Shown here piece after piece: positions 11,173 through 21,423 of a stretch of 64,000 nt of DNA. The stretch lies in the NCBI GenBank assembly GCA_001599915.1, contig BCIG01000031.1:248001-312000 (forward strand), written 5' to 3'. The notes under the pieces were generated by a model. That model made no database searches. It had not been told where the DNA came from and was given only the letters and a program-made list of their open reading frames with translations. Position 1 is the stretch's first letter. Each line of letters opens with the position of its first letter. The DNA comes from Symbiotaphrina buchneri. Its lineage: Eukaryota; Ascomycota; Symbiotaphrinales; Symbiotaphrinaceae. The translations under genes and the position numbers were made by a program.

Positions 11173-12340
11173 ATCGGTCTTCAATTCAACTCCCCGCCAG
11201 AGTCGTGAAGCCGTTCTGTTGGTGGTCGCCTTTTCGATACAAGACGTTCGCCTGGGAGACGCGAAGTTCCCCAGGTGACGTGAAGCGCGTATATGAGTTT
11301 CGCTTTTGGATATACTGACGGCCGTACTCCACTAGTACGAAGTAAGGCAGTGAAGGAACCGTACCTTAACTCTATTCGTATACTGCAGCCAACAGGTGTC
11401 AAAGATCATATCCTTATTGAACAAACTGTTACTTTATGATGCACTTTTAGCAGGCTTTTCCAATTATCGTTCTGACTCTCCAGCAATGATAAAGCGTAAC
11501 CCCTGGCCGTCGTGGCCGCCGTACTCAAGACGTTTATGGTTGACTGTAACTACCAAGTGCCGTAGCACTTGCGAGCGGATCTTATGACCGAGCGTGCTTT
11601 GCTCGAGCTGAGCTAAACGCTGCTTTTACCCCGGCCCTGATCTGCAACTAACAACCGGTCTGCCGCTGGACACAATGCACCCACCCCGCACTAACAAAAG
11701 TGATGATGCTTGTATCCAAGCTTCAACCAACCAGAACGTTTCCTCTGTCCCGTGTTTACTCTTCCCCAGATTCGATCGCCTCGTGGTGGAAGGGACGATC
11801 GGACAACAAGCATAGCAAAATTCTGGAAAAGGTCTATCGGCAATACTCCGTATACGATCCCTTGTGAGAAGGAATCTTACCGCGCCCTTCCACTACTGGA
11901 ACGGCTTCGATATATCAAGTTTTTGCTACGGTAGAATAACAGAAGTCATACAGACCAGCTGATACGCACGGAACATGCGAGGCCAATCGTCCGCGGGCAA
12001 GGTCCTGACCACCATGGAACGCTCGTCCATTTCAGGCGGGCCAGATGGACCGGCCCTGCCTGAGCGAGTGCAGATATGCCCTGCCGCTCCTGCCGAGATA
12101 CCCCTCATACATCCATCGCTAGCTGATGAACAGCCAGTCCCTTCTTCCTTCCGTTTGTTGTTGGAAAGACGGGCTTTCATGTCGTCACCAATCTCAACTT
12201 CCCAGACATCATAGCCCTTAACTTCCTCCAACCTCCTCTACCTGTCAAGCTCCTTACAACTGTGAACTGTATCGAAACACAGCACTTCTCCTCAACCCCC
12301 AAGTCTTCTATAGTGCTGAGTGTGCTCTCTTTCGTTCACC
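11173..12340. other. Intergenic, no gene seen
   Basis: Between the divergent msh3 and ferritin-like genes. An ACGCGAA core (11259-11265), similar to MBF/E2F-type sites, lies about 90 bp upstream of msh3. Only short open frames without family features; no RNA gene recognised. Confidence 0.55.
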
Positions 12341-13346
12341 ATGCGCTCAACTAATGTCCTCTCCGTTTTGACTTCCTGCCTGGCTCTCGTGGCGGCTGCT
12401 CCTGTCCAGAAGCGCGCTCTCTCTGCCAATGACATCTCAGTCCTACAATTGGCCCACTACCTCGAGAATCTCGAGTTTAACTTGTATTACGACGGCTACA
12501 ACAACTTCACAGATGCCCAGTACATGGCTGCAGGGTTCCCTGAGGGCTTTCGAGACAACATCGGAGTCATTGCTGACCAGGAGGCTATCCACCGCGACAC
12601 TTTGGCTGCCATCCTGACAGCTGGCGGTGTCGAGCCTCTTCCGGCCTGCACATACTCGTTCCCTTACTCGTCACCCACCTCTTTTGTGGACCTTGCAAAC
12701 ATGATCACGAGGTATGTCGGAAGCCCACCATCAGCGCTCATAGTCTCATGGGTCTGAACTAACATCGTTCAGCGTGGGCATCGGCGCTTATCTGGGCGGG
12801 GCTCTCGAACTCGTCGACAATACCACGCTTCTCACAGATGCCAGCTCAATTTTGACCAATGAAGCACGCCACGACGCCTACCTTCGCGCTGGCCTCGGAG
12901 CATCGCCCTTCCCAACCGCGTTCGATACCTCTCTGACGGCACTCTGGGCCTATAACTTAGCACACACATTCGTCGTCTCCTGCCCAACGGAGCTCCCGGG
13001 CCTCGTCCTTCTTCCCAAACTCAACCTCACGGCACCATTGCCTCCTGCCAACCTCCAACCGCCGACTCCCGCCGGCACCACCTTATCATTCGAGTGGGAC
13101 CCAAGCACGTTCTTCGTCTCTGTCGACCCGAGTGCGCCCTTGTATATCGCCTTTATCAACCAGATCTCGCCGCCTATCTTCGAGGAGCTCGCAATGACGG
13201 GCACCGGTATGGGCGCTGTCGGCGTTCCGGAGGGTGTTAGCGGCGTCGCATTTGCGGTGTTGACTACCTTCAGCAGCTTCCCGACTTCAATGGACCTTAG
13301 CATGTACGGAACCTTGGCTGGACCTGCGGAGGTGTTGCTCTCATAG
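12341..13346 (+). CDS. Secreted ferritin-like protein, Rds1/LsdA family
   Basis: Two exons (12341-12711, 12773-13346; GTATGT donor) give 314 aa. A signal peptide (about residues 1-20) is followed by a dibasic KR after PVQ, suggesting export and Kex2-type trimming. The ferritin-like helical bundle starts at LQLAHYLENLEFNLY; acidic/His residues of helix 2 are in IADQEAIHRDTL and of helix 4 in NEARHDAYLR, matching the pattern of carboxylate-bridged diiron folds. The C-terminal about 120 residues form a beta-rich domain. Known relatives are S. pombe Rds1 (stress and nutrient responsive) and Aspergillus LsdA (represses sexual development under stress), so a stress or development role is likely; no enzymatic activity is established. 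NFT and NLT sites may be N-glycosylated. Confidence 0.85.
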
Positions 13347-14407
13347 AGCATCGGGCAGAAAGAGTGTTCGGGAAAGAAAAAAGTCGCTTGCGGTGAACAA
13401 ATCATGATGATTGCTTTAATTGCTAAAAGTATCGCTATGTAATCTGGCATGCTGGGAGTGTCGAGCTGGTCATGTCTGGCTGTGGATGACTCAATCGCTG
13501 CCAGTTCTGCGCGGAACTTCTATTCTTTTCACATGTATAATACTTCTATAAGGCTATTGAGTGAAATGAAATTCAATATTTACGTTACTACTCTTGGAGA
13601 TTGCACTATTCTGTGCATGAGAAACGAAAAAGAAAAAGCAAACAAAAATGATCCGGCTGGTACATTCATTGTAAAACTTGCACCGTTTTGCAAAAAAGGA
13701 GGCCCCTGAAATCTCACCGGCGACGGCGGTCTTGGCGCACCACCTCTACCTGAACCCCTTAATATCTCCGACCTCTCATGATCCTAGAAAACCGCCTCGA
13801 ATCCCCTAAAGTCGGCAAACCTCGAGCATGGAGTGCATGCCCTAGGATATGCTAAAAAAGAAAATTATGACTACGCGAGAGCTCGCTGGGAGCCAGGTAT
13901 AAAGCTTTAGTCAGGATGAACTTCCTGAAGCCAAAGGATGGAGTCGAGATCGACGGCATTTGCGGGGTTAAAAACTTTGAGAGGGATGCTCGGCCCGGCA
14001 TCTGTAGAGGATCTCCAGCCGAATTTATATCGAATACAGTAGGCAATATCACGATATTTGGACCTCTCTTTGTAACCTAATGCTTGATGTTCGTTGCTAT
14101 CTATTGCTAGCAGCGCGGAGCTAAACCTAATAGCAGCCCTTTATACTCTCTCTAGGAGTGCAAGCAATGATGATAAGCCATTCGTCTCCAGCAAGAAACT
14201 GGAACATCCCAATACGGGCAGAAAGAAGGCAAATTGCATAGACTGTGAACAGTCGCCAGTAATGCAAATAACAAAAGGAGAGAATAATCAGACCCACTGT
14301 CGCTATGCTATACGTCAAAGTCCCATGCACTACGGTCAGTCGACCGACTGATAATCCGCCCGTCTATAAAGTACTGGCGGCCTGAATCGGACAGCTTTGC
14401 CATGCAA
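13347..14407. other. Intergenic, AT-rich, no gene accepted
   Basis: Between the ferritin-like gene and the convergent zinc-finger gene. The sequence is poorer in GC than its surroundings. One stretch on the minus strand (about 14140 down to 13903) is open for roughly 80 codons without an ATG and resembles nothing I recognise. It may be a decayed gene or repeat remnant, or chance. Confidence 0.4.
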
Positions 14408-16411
14408 TCACTCATCACCTCCCTCATACAGCACGCCATTATCTCCATCGATCGTAGCCTTCGACATGGTGGAAGGTGACTCTTCTGGTCTGGAAGGATT
14501 CTTCATCACACGGTGCGGACTGATGAAGATACCTAGCCCTGCATTTGTAGTCGGAGGGAAACACGGTTGTTGGAAGTGTGGCTGGTGAAAGCTGGCATTT
14601 AAAGGGTTTGAAGTCAGACCTTGGGAATGGGGCAATCCGAGGAAATTCATGCCAAAATCGGGGTATCCAGAGAACGAGGCTAGGCCTTGAGGAGCAGGAC
14701 CATTCTGAGACGGAGCCAATAGATTGTGTTTCCCACCAAGCCGGTTGTGATCCTCAATGCGTCCTTTATTGTTCATGATAGGTTCGATGTTCTCTTTCTC
14801 GCGTCGAAGGCTTGATCGAATGGTGCCGTACTCCGAAGCCTGTCTTGCGGGCTGAGTGCGTTCCGTCCTTGTAGCACTCATTCTTACGCTTCCATCTGCG
14901 AATGGGGGTTGAAAAGAGGAATTGAGCAGTGAGAGTCCATGCATGCCTCCGAATGGAGTATAGCCGTAGCCATATTGGCGCTGTCCTTCGTAGCTGAGAG
15001 CGCTATTTTGGTACGGCAAAGGCAACCCATGGGTTTGATCGCTCGCACCATCATTGAAGACTTGGAAACCACGGCTATTGCGTTGCCTGAAGATGTCCAA
15101 TGCGATGCCGAATTCCTCATCCTCGTCCATTGTCTGATCGGAGGGGCGCTGGCTATGCTGTGATTTGGATGCGGGCGATGACTCGAGTCCGCCAATGAGC
15201 TCAGCATGATGTGTCGCCGGAGGCTTCGCTACAGACTTTGCAGGAGGGTCTGCGGGAACTTTCACAACTTGCTTAATCGTGGCCTTAGCTGTGTTGGTAC
15301 GCTTGCCACGGCCTTGTGCCGGGAGGCTGCTGATAGACTTGTTTCGTCGGTTCTTATCTGCCACAGCGAGAGCAGTCTTCTTTTGGCGCTTGCGAGTTTT
15401 GAAGACAGGGGTACTTTCTTGGAGTGGACTACTCTCAACATTGCCAGTGATAGGCTGTGTCCTCTTTAAAGCTCCCTTTGGCGTGAAGACCAATTCAGTT
15501 GCTTCGACGATACCAGAGTTGGTCTCCATTTGGGCCATGACGGAATCGTCCTTTCTCTGGTTTCTCTTTCTTCGTGTGTCTGGGGTAGCAGAATCAAATA
15601 TATCCATACCGGGCCACAAAACCCCCTTGAGGCGCTCAGCACATTCAGCAGTCTCATCAACTCCATTAAAGTTGTCTTCGGGATCTTCGGTTGGTGTCGT
15701 ATTGGTCGTCATGAACTGTGAAGCCTGGCTTGGACGCTTGTCGACCCCTTGCGGGTTCGAGGCAATCGAGGGATCGGGATAATCTTCAGAGGGCGGGTTG
15801 GAGTCATTGTCAGGCTCATCGTAGTCGGAACCGCTGTTGGACTCATCCATATCACTTGCGGCAAGGGCGAGGCGGGCCTCCGTGGAACGTCTACTAGGGC
15901 GACGAGTGCGAGGCGGCGTCATGGGCGGTCCTTGAAAGCGTGACAGACGTGCTTGACCGTCATCAGCAGAAGAATGCGTTGTAGTAATACCGGAATGGTG
16001 TCCGTCATTATCTTGAGACAAGAGAGGGTCAAGGGCGTCTTCATCATCAGCAATGGAGCTGACGCTGGCCTGGCTGAAGCTGGTCTGACGAGAGGCATGA
16101 GGTCGCGAACCATTGGGAAGACCAGCTTTTTGGGTTGATTTTCTGCTCCTTGCGGTCTTCTTGTTCTTTTGCTCCATCCTTTCGGACAGGAGCTCTGCAA
16201 TTCCATGACTTGCGTACCAGTTGTCATAGGTCGCGAGCTTCTGACGAGCAGCATCGTCTGTAGAACTCTTGAGGCCTACATTAAAATGATGGGATAAGTG
16301 CCCCTTGGAGGCGATATGTGTGAGCAAATGAGAGACATCACTGAATTGCTTACTGCCGGGACAGACGTTACAATGAAGAGGAATAGAGGTAGAGCGACCA
16401 GAAGACGCCAT
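14408..16411 (-). CDS. U1/matrin-type zinc-finger protein, function unknown
   Basis: Single exon, 667 aa from the ATG at 16411; the frame is open further upstream, but that part looks like a leader. Residues about 10-40 form one zinc finger: CNVC, then fourteen residues to H, five more and H (THIASKGH), the spacing of U1-type fingers that bind RNA or DNA. The rest is low-complexity and probably disordered, with basic nuclear-localisation-like runs (KTRKRQKK), acidic patches (MDESNSGSDYDEPDND) and a Gly/Tyr/Phe-rich C-terminal third. That layout suits a nuclear RNA- or chromatin-binding protein; the role is inference. No paralogue in the window. Confidence 0.75.
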   Translation of the reverse strand: MASSGRSTSIPLHCNVCPGSKQFSDVSHLLTHIASKGHLSHHFNVGLKSSTDDAARQKLATYDNWYASHGIAELLSERMEQKNKKTARSRKSTQKAGLPNGSRPHASRQTSFSQASVSSIADDEDALDPLLSQDNDGHHSGITTTHSSADDGQARLSRFQGPPMTPPRTRRPSRRSTEARLALAASDMDESNSGSDYDEPDNDSNPPSEDYPDPSIASNPQGVDKRPSQASQFMTTNTTPTEDPEDNFNGVDETAECAERLKGVLWPGMDIFDSATPDTRRKRNQRKDDSVMAQMETNSGIVEATELVFTPKGALKRTQPITGNVESSPLQESTPVFKTRKRQKKTALAVADKNRRNKSISSLPAQGRGKRTNTAKATIKQVVKVPADPPAKSVAKPPATHHAELIGGLESSPASKSQHSQRPSDQTMDEDEEFGIALDIFRQRNSRGFQVFNDGASDQTHGLPLPYQNSALSYEGQRQYGYGYTPFGGMHGLSLLNSSFQPPFADGSVRMSATRTERTQPARQASEYGTIRSSLRREKENIEPIMNNKGRIEDHNRLGGKHNLLAPSQNGPAPQGLASFSGYPDFGMNFLGLPHSQGLTSNPLNASFHQPHFQQPCFPPTTNAGLGIFISPHRVMKNPSRPEESPSTMSKATIDGDNGVLYEGGDE

Positions 16412-17071
16412 CGTGGGAATAAGGTGCGATAGCAACTGGCAGGAAGCAACAGTAGCAGGAGACTGCTTCCTGCTTGGATTGGCAGCAATGTGAGTGTGCC
16501 GCCTTCTGTTGAGGGAGCTGAGGCAGTGAGGGAGTTGAGAAGGAAGAGGGAGGAAGAAGGCAACATGATAGACTTCGGTACTTAGCGATATCGACGATGC
16601 ATTGCTGTTTGAGGAAGCTGCGATCCACCCACAACTAGGGACTTGACAGCACAGACCGATTATCTCAGTGCGCGAGAGCTTCATGTCACCAAGATGACCC
16701 CAAAGAAGGTTCGACTGGAGGGTACTCGCGCTTCCCTGATGGCAAGGCCCCAAACGCAGGAAGCATTACGGGTGACATGGGAAAGAATGTCCAATGGCGC
16801 CTATAATGCTCTAGTAGACAGAGCTACGTGGTGTGATGAGGCGGAAATAGGACGCCATAAGTCGCTCTTCTCTTGCCTTGTATCCCAACGCCTATGGGTG
16901 GATAAGGAGTGGGTTATTAGATTGCAAGAGATCCTCGATAATGAGAAGAAGGTTTAGGAGGAAGGAGCAAGACATCTTATGATTGCTTCCCGATTACACC
17001 CTCTATGATAGCTTTGGGCATGCAGCTAGAGCTCGTCAGCAACATTACATAGGCATAAATACCATGACTTA
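16412..17071. other. Intergenic, 5' leader of zinc-finger gene and 3' region of bet2
   Basis: Tail-to-head spacer on the minus strand. A CT-rich stretch precedes the zinc-finger start (minus-strand sense), typical of fungal core promoters. No gene seen. Confidence 0.5.
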
Positions 17072-18199
17072 CTATACAGGATGAACCTCCTTCAGACCAG
17101 GGTACCCAAGGAGGCTGAGGCCAGCAATGCCAAAGTGAGTATGAAAGACGTCAACCATGTCACCTGGCCTGTCCGCCAAGCCACCCATATCAGGATCCTG
17201 TAGGTCCTCATCAGCGTCAATATCTTTACCGGACTCAGGAAGAAACCGACCTGGCATCTCAATATGAACTTCACCAGCTTGTCCGCATTGATCCAATGCA
17301 ACCGCCCAATCACAGCCAAACTACTCAGCACCCACCAACTGTAGCAGACATCCTCGAGCTTCTCCGGCCTCCCATTCAAGCCTCCGTTCTCAAGTTGCCT
17401 CTCGCTCAGCCACCCACCAAGCTTGTCTTTATCCACCAGGTCTAATCGTCCTGCTATTGACAAGGCACCCACACAGGTATAGATCTGGCCGGAATGGGAT
17501 TCAGCTCCAGGGCAAATGCCATAGCCACCATCGAAGTTCGCACAGGCTTGGATGTGTTCCACTGCCTTTTCGACGTCGACAAGCGACATGCGCCCTAGCA
17601 AAGATAGTGCAACAAATGCTCCGAACAGAAAGCGGGTATCTTTCTCGCCCCATTCGTCACCAGCAAATGTTCCAGTCTCCCGGTCTTGTAGATTAGCGAT
17701 AACTGCCTCATATCAGTCAGAGGTTTCCGCAGGCTTTAGATGGGCATCAGACATTTGGCAACGCCTTCTCTGCCCTCTATCCCTCGCTTGTCCAAGTCTT
17801 CCAGGGCGTTGATCTCAGCCAAGATTTGAATTGCGCTCACAGTGTACAACATATGAGCGTCGTGCCCCGGCGCAGCACCAAACCCTCCATTACTATGCTG
17901 ACAAGACAATACGTAATCGATCGTCTCATCTCTAGGCAGACCTTCTGGATGGCCCATCAGATGGAGGGCAGTAAGACCCCAGTAGAGACCATTCATACGA
18001 AGATGCTCGGTCAGCCAATATTCTAATTCATCTTTCCGCTGGCGCCGCGTCAGCATCGGCCTCTCCCAACCATCTAGCGGGTTTGAGCACGCACGGTGTC
18101 TAGGCTCTGGATGTATTTGACATGCTTGTCGACGAAGAGTTGCAGCTCTTCCGGCAGGACGCTCCCCCCGCCCCGGCCAGGTCCAGAGACCAGAGACAT
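17072..18199 (-). CDS. bet2: Rab geranylgeranyltransferase (GGTase-II) beta subunit, Bet2
   Basis: Catalytic subunit that, with the alpha subunit and Rab escort protein, attaches two geranylgeranyl groups to C-terminal cysteines of Rab GTPases. Exons 18095-18199, 17753-18038, 17251-17702 and 17072-17197 give 322 aa, the usual length. The alpha-alpha barrel repeats are plain: [50 protein letters not shown] and [15 protein letters not shown]. The zinc ligands are expected to be the Asp/Cys of EDVCYSWW and the second His of HTHFGIAG. Two introns use unusual donors, GTCTGA (starting at 17752) and GTCGGT (at 17250). In both, the joined protein restores conserved family sequence ([12 protein letters not shown] and RCQDPDMGG). 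Confidence 0.95.
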
Positions 18200-18514
18200 G
18201 TTCAGGCGCACTATCCCAGGGGGATATTCAGTATGCGCCTTTGAGAATGTTTTAATGGGGTGCACACGAAACTTTTGGGGGGATAGTACAACAGTTGTGG
18301 TGCGGAGCAGGTGAGCCTCGGACCAGAGCTTTGTTTGAGCTTGCGGGATTGGCCAAGCGAATGACCAGCAACGTCACAGCGTTTGCGCTTGGAACCGTTT
18401 GCGCTTGGAACTTGCTGGCAACGGTCATTCTTTCTTGCTACACGAATCCAATAAACCCTTGAATAACCCCACAGCCTGCGAAGGACTACTCAGCTCCAGG
18501 CGTATTCCTACAAG
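18200..18514. promoter_or_regulatory. Divergent promoter, bet2 / atg33-like
   Basis: A 315-bp shared upstream region of two divergent genes. It contains a tandem direct repeat near 18384-18412 (GTTTGCGCTTGGAAC appears twice, separated by C) of unknown meaning, and CCAAT-type sequences (reverse strand near 18350, forward near 18448). Confidence 0.5.
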
Positions 18515-19090
18515 ATGGCGCGCTCAATAATCACCATCTCGAAGTTTGTTGGTACAGTCAGTTTAGGCCTCCTAACAGTAAGTGCGACCCATCCGCCCAT
18601 CCGACGGCGGCAACACGCGACACAGAAAAGCTTCCACGACTGACATCTTACTTCTTCAACCTAGGGTTTAAACTACGGTGTCTCGACTTTGAGCCTTCCC
18701 TCCCTCCTCTTGCTCCCATCTGCCCCTGCGGCCAACACAGCCTTCGAGAATCTCCGCTCCTCCGCCGCCTTCCAGACGCACATCCTCTCTGCTGTATCAT
18801 TCAGCGGACTAGTACTTGCCTTCGCCGTCTCTCCGCCCCGTGGACGACACCCATATCTTCTCTGGACGGCCTTGGTTCTCGGTTTGGGCCAGGGGTTAGA
18901 GGTGTTTGCCCGCAAGCGGGCTGGTGACCGCGAGGTTACGAACAGAGCGCGGCGGGTAGAGGAGGAAGTGAACGGCGAGCAGGTGAAGGCAGAGATGGAG
19001 CAATGGAAGATAACGAAATCGTTGAGCGCGGCTCTGAACGGCGTTGCATTTGCCATGAGCGTGGTGGGCATTTGGGGCGACAGATTTTGA
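18515..19090 (+). CDS. atg33: Atg33-like mitochondrial membrane protein
   Basis: Two exons (18515-18577, 18665-19090) with an 87-nt intron (GTAAGT donor) give 162 aa. The N-terminus (ISKFVGTVSLGLLTGLNYG) and two further hydrophobic segments (about residues 62-79 and the C-terminal about 20) match the layout of fungal Atg33, a mitochondrial outer-membrane protein needed for efficient mitophagy in yeast. Atg33 family sequences are short and weakly conserved, so the family call is from memory of overall layout rather than a catalytic motif; an uncharacterised mitochondrial membrane protein is the alternative. Confidence 0.65.
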
Positions 19091-19404
19091 GCGTGGATGA
19101 GACAGCTTGGCGCGGGAGAGAGCTGCCGCAATCTGGTGGCACTGTCGTAGTGGTCTAATTCATTAATGAATGGGTTGGGTGCGAATGTAAAAATTACGGG
19201 GACGGATCTCTTATGGAGTTGCTGGAGCTCCTATGAACCTTCTTTGCCTTGCTTTCCGCTCCTTCTTCAAAGCGCACATAGTGCGTATAGCATTCAAGTA
19301 CCCCTCTTTCATCTTCAGCAGAAATGTCGCATCTAACATATACTTGATTGTCCGTTCTGTGGGTATGTAAACATTAAACAATCTCGTCCAATCCGTTACA
19401 CAAC
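19091..19404. other. Short convergent 3' spacer
   Basis: Lies between the 3' ends of the atg33-like and dienoyl-CoA reductase genes. Probably holds both polyadenylation regions; nothing else seen. Confidence 0.5.
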
Positions 19405-20476
19405 TCAAAGCTTCGATTTCTTGGTGCCCTTGACGCCAGTAACAGCCTGATCACTCAACAGAAAATCCGGATATTGAAATCCTAACCCCGGATTGGCCCC
19501 AGAAGTCCGCCATGCCCCTCCATCGACAACCACCGTCGAAGCATTGACATAATTCCCGGCGTCGGAGAACAAATAAACCGTCGCATCAGCGATCTCCTTT
19601 ACTAGACCCATCCGTCCCAGTGGAATGCCCTTCAATGCGTCATTCCGAGCTTGTGAAGCAACCAGCCGGCTAACACCTTCTGTTCCAGATATGGGCCCAG
19701 GTGCAATCAGGTTGGAGGTTACGCCTCGAGGACCACACTCGATTCCAACAGCATATGCCAGGCTATCGACGGCCGCTTTGGCAGCGGCTACATGTGTTTG
19801 GAGAGGTATGCCGGTGTAGTGTATAGTAGCTGTGACAAATATTATGCGGCCGCCGGTGCCATTTGGAGCTTCAACGATGATTTCATTAGCCATAGAAACG
19901 GAGACAAGCAGTCCACCAGCCAAGTGAGCACCTACAGGTCTTTCCATCCGTCTTATTCCTCTTCGCTGACTCGAACAAATACGGTAATGTTGCTTTGACC
20001 GTATTGAACGAACCCAGAACATCGATATCGATGACTGACTTGAAAGCATTGGCGGACAGCTGTGAAAGTGGAGCGAGGAAATTGCCCGCTGCGCCGGCAC
20101 TAGCAACAAGTCCCCGTCAGCATATAAGCTCTCCCACCAGATATCCTTCTTGCCAGACTCACATGACAAAGTCGATAGATCCCAACTCCTTCACGCATCT
20201 CTCTGCGGCCTCCTTTATCTTGTCTACGCTCCTCACATCCACGGCCCCAATACCGATCACTTTGGCGCCTTTCCTCGCCGTAGCTATATCCGCAGCCATG
20301 CGTTCCGTCTTCTCCACATTGCGTCCTATGATACAGGCATTGGCGCCCAGATAGACGAGAGCCCGCACCTGCGCACTGCATATTGTGCCAGCGCCGCCGG
20401 TACAGAAGACGACTTTGTTGTTGAATATGCCTCCCCGCCAGACGGCTGAGACGTATTCGGATGGTCGGATTGGCAT
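19405..20476 (-). CDS. sps19: Peroxisomal 2,4-dienoyl-CoA reductase (SDR family)
   Basis: NADPH-dependent auxiliary enzyme of beta-oxidation, reducing 2,4-dienoyl-CoA to 3-enoyl-CoA so that polyunsaturated fatty acids can be degraded. Exons 20163-20476, 19936-20099 and 19405-19868 give 313 aa. The Rossmann glycine motif TGGAGTI is at residues 26-32 and DFVIAGAAGNF is the NAG-equivalent loop. As in known peroxisomal dienoyl-CoA reductases, the usual SDR active-site Tyr is absent while the Lys is kept (THVAAAKAAVDSL); GPISGTEG is diagnostic for this branch. The protein ends in SKL, a textbook PTS1 peroxisomal targeting signal. A CCTCGG hexamer (gene orientation) lies about 156 bp upstream of the start. 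Confidence 0.95.
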
Positions 20477-21423
20477 ATTTGGTCGTGGTTGTTGTACACA
20501 ATGAAAAGCAGGCTATACCAGCTTCTGAATCCGACGCTGATACCTCTGTGTCATATAGAAATGCTGCTGGTGGGTGAAGTTGAGCTAGAGTTCTTACTCC
20601 ATGCAGACTGCGTACCGGAATCTGGGGTAAGCCGAGGTACGTTGACCGGGCAGCGGAGATTTGATTTTCCGCCTCCCGTTGATAATGCACTCTCTCGACC
20701 GCACACTCCTCTTCGCTGCTTGAAGATAGGATTGATGCAAAAAATTGCCCAAAGCATGAAGCTCCTCCCAAGAACTCTCAGTTCCGGGACACTTCTATCT
20801 TAGGTGACTTTTGTATAATCCCCGCGGTAGTTCCAAAAACAACTTGAAGCAAAAGAAGGCATTAAAATGCCCTACAATGTAACATGCAATAATCTCAATA
20901 TATATATTGAAAAGCAGCTTCAACTGTCATATACGACCACAGATGAAGGACAGCGAGGCATCCCGTTCGCTCTGCCATATCTAAGCCTTCAATCGACGCG
21001 TTAGTACTAAGGTTGGGGACAACTTGGGAATCCGCGTTGTTGTATATTTTCTTTTTTTTTCCTTCCTCTTGCCCACATTTTTGGGTGCTGGGATATATAG
21101 TTGACTCTGAAAACCCGTATCTATTGCATGCCATTTTGCCAAAGTATCAAGCGCCGAAAAGACCCTGGATTTTGCCTTTTGATTATTCGGCTCTTGAAAT
21201 TATGGTCTGTGTGTACTGGTTTCCATAAGGTATGTTTGCAGGATCTCCTTCTCCACACCAATGCCCTAAATCCCCAAAATTTGCCTACACCACCTTTTCC
21301 GCGAAACTCTGATAGGTAAAATTTGGTTCCATATGATCTAGTCGCTGCTGTCGCGCGCATATCTTACAAACAGATATCTCCTTCTAAGCTTATGCAACAC
21401 GCGCTCACTTTCCATACAATCCT
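20477..21423. other. Promoter region of sps19 and 3' region of rsm23
   Basis: The sps19 promoter half holds the FarA/FarB-like hexamer listed separately. The remainder is AT-rich with a T-run near 21050. No gene seen. Confidence 0.5.
20632..20637 (-). promoter_or_regulatory. FarA/FarB-type fatty-acid response hexamer
   Basis: CCGAGG on the plus strand, CCTCGG in the direction of sps19, about 156 bp before its start. CCTCGG is the core bound by the fatty-acid regulators FarA and FarB in Aspergillus; the gene downstream is a peroxisomal beta-oxidation enzyme, which fits. Confidence 0.5.

Noticed and set aside
16412-16753. N-terminal extension of the zinc-finger protein
   Set aside because: The frame is open for about 114 more codons, but the sequence is CT-rich leader-like and the zinc finger begins right after the ATG at 16411.
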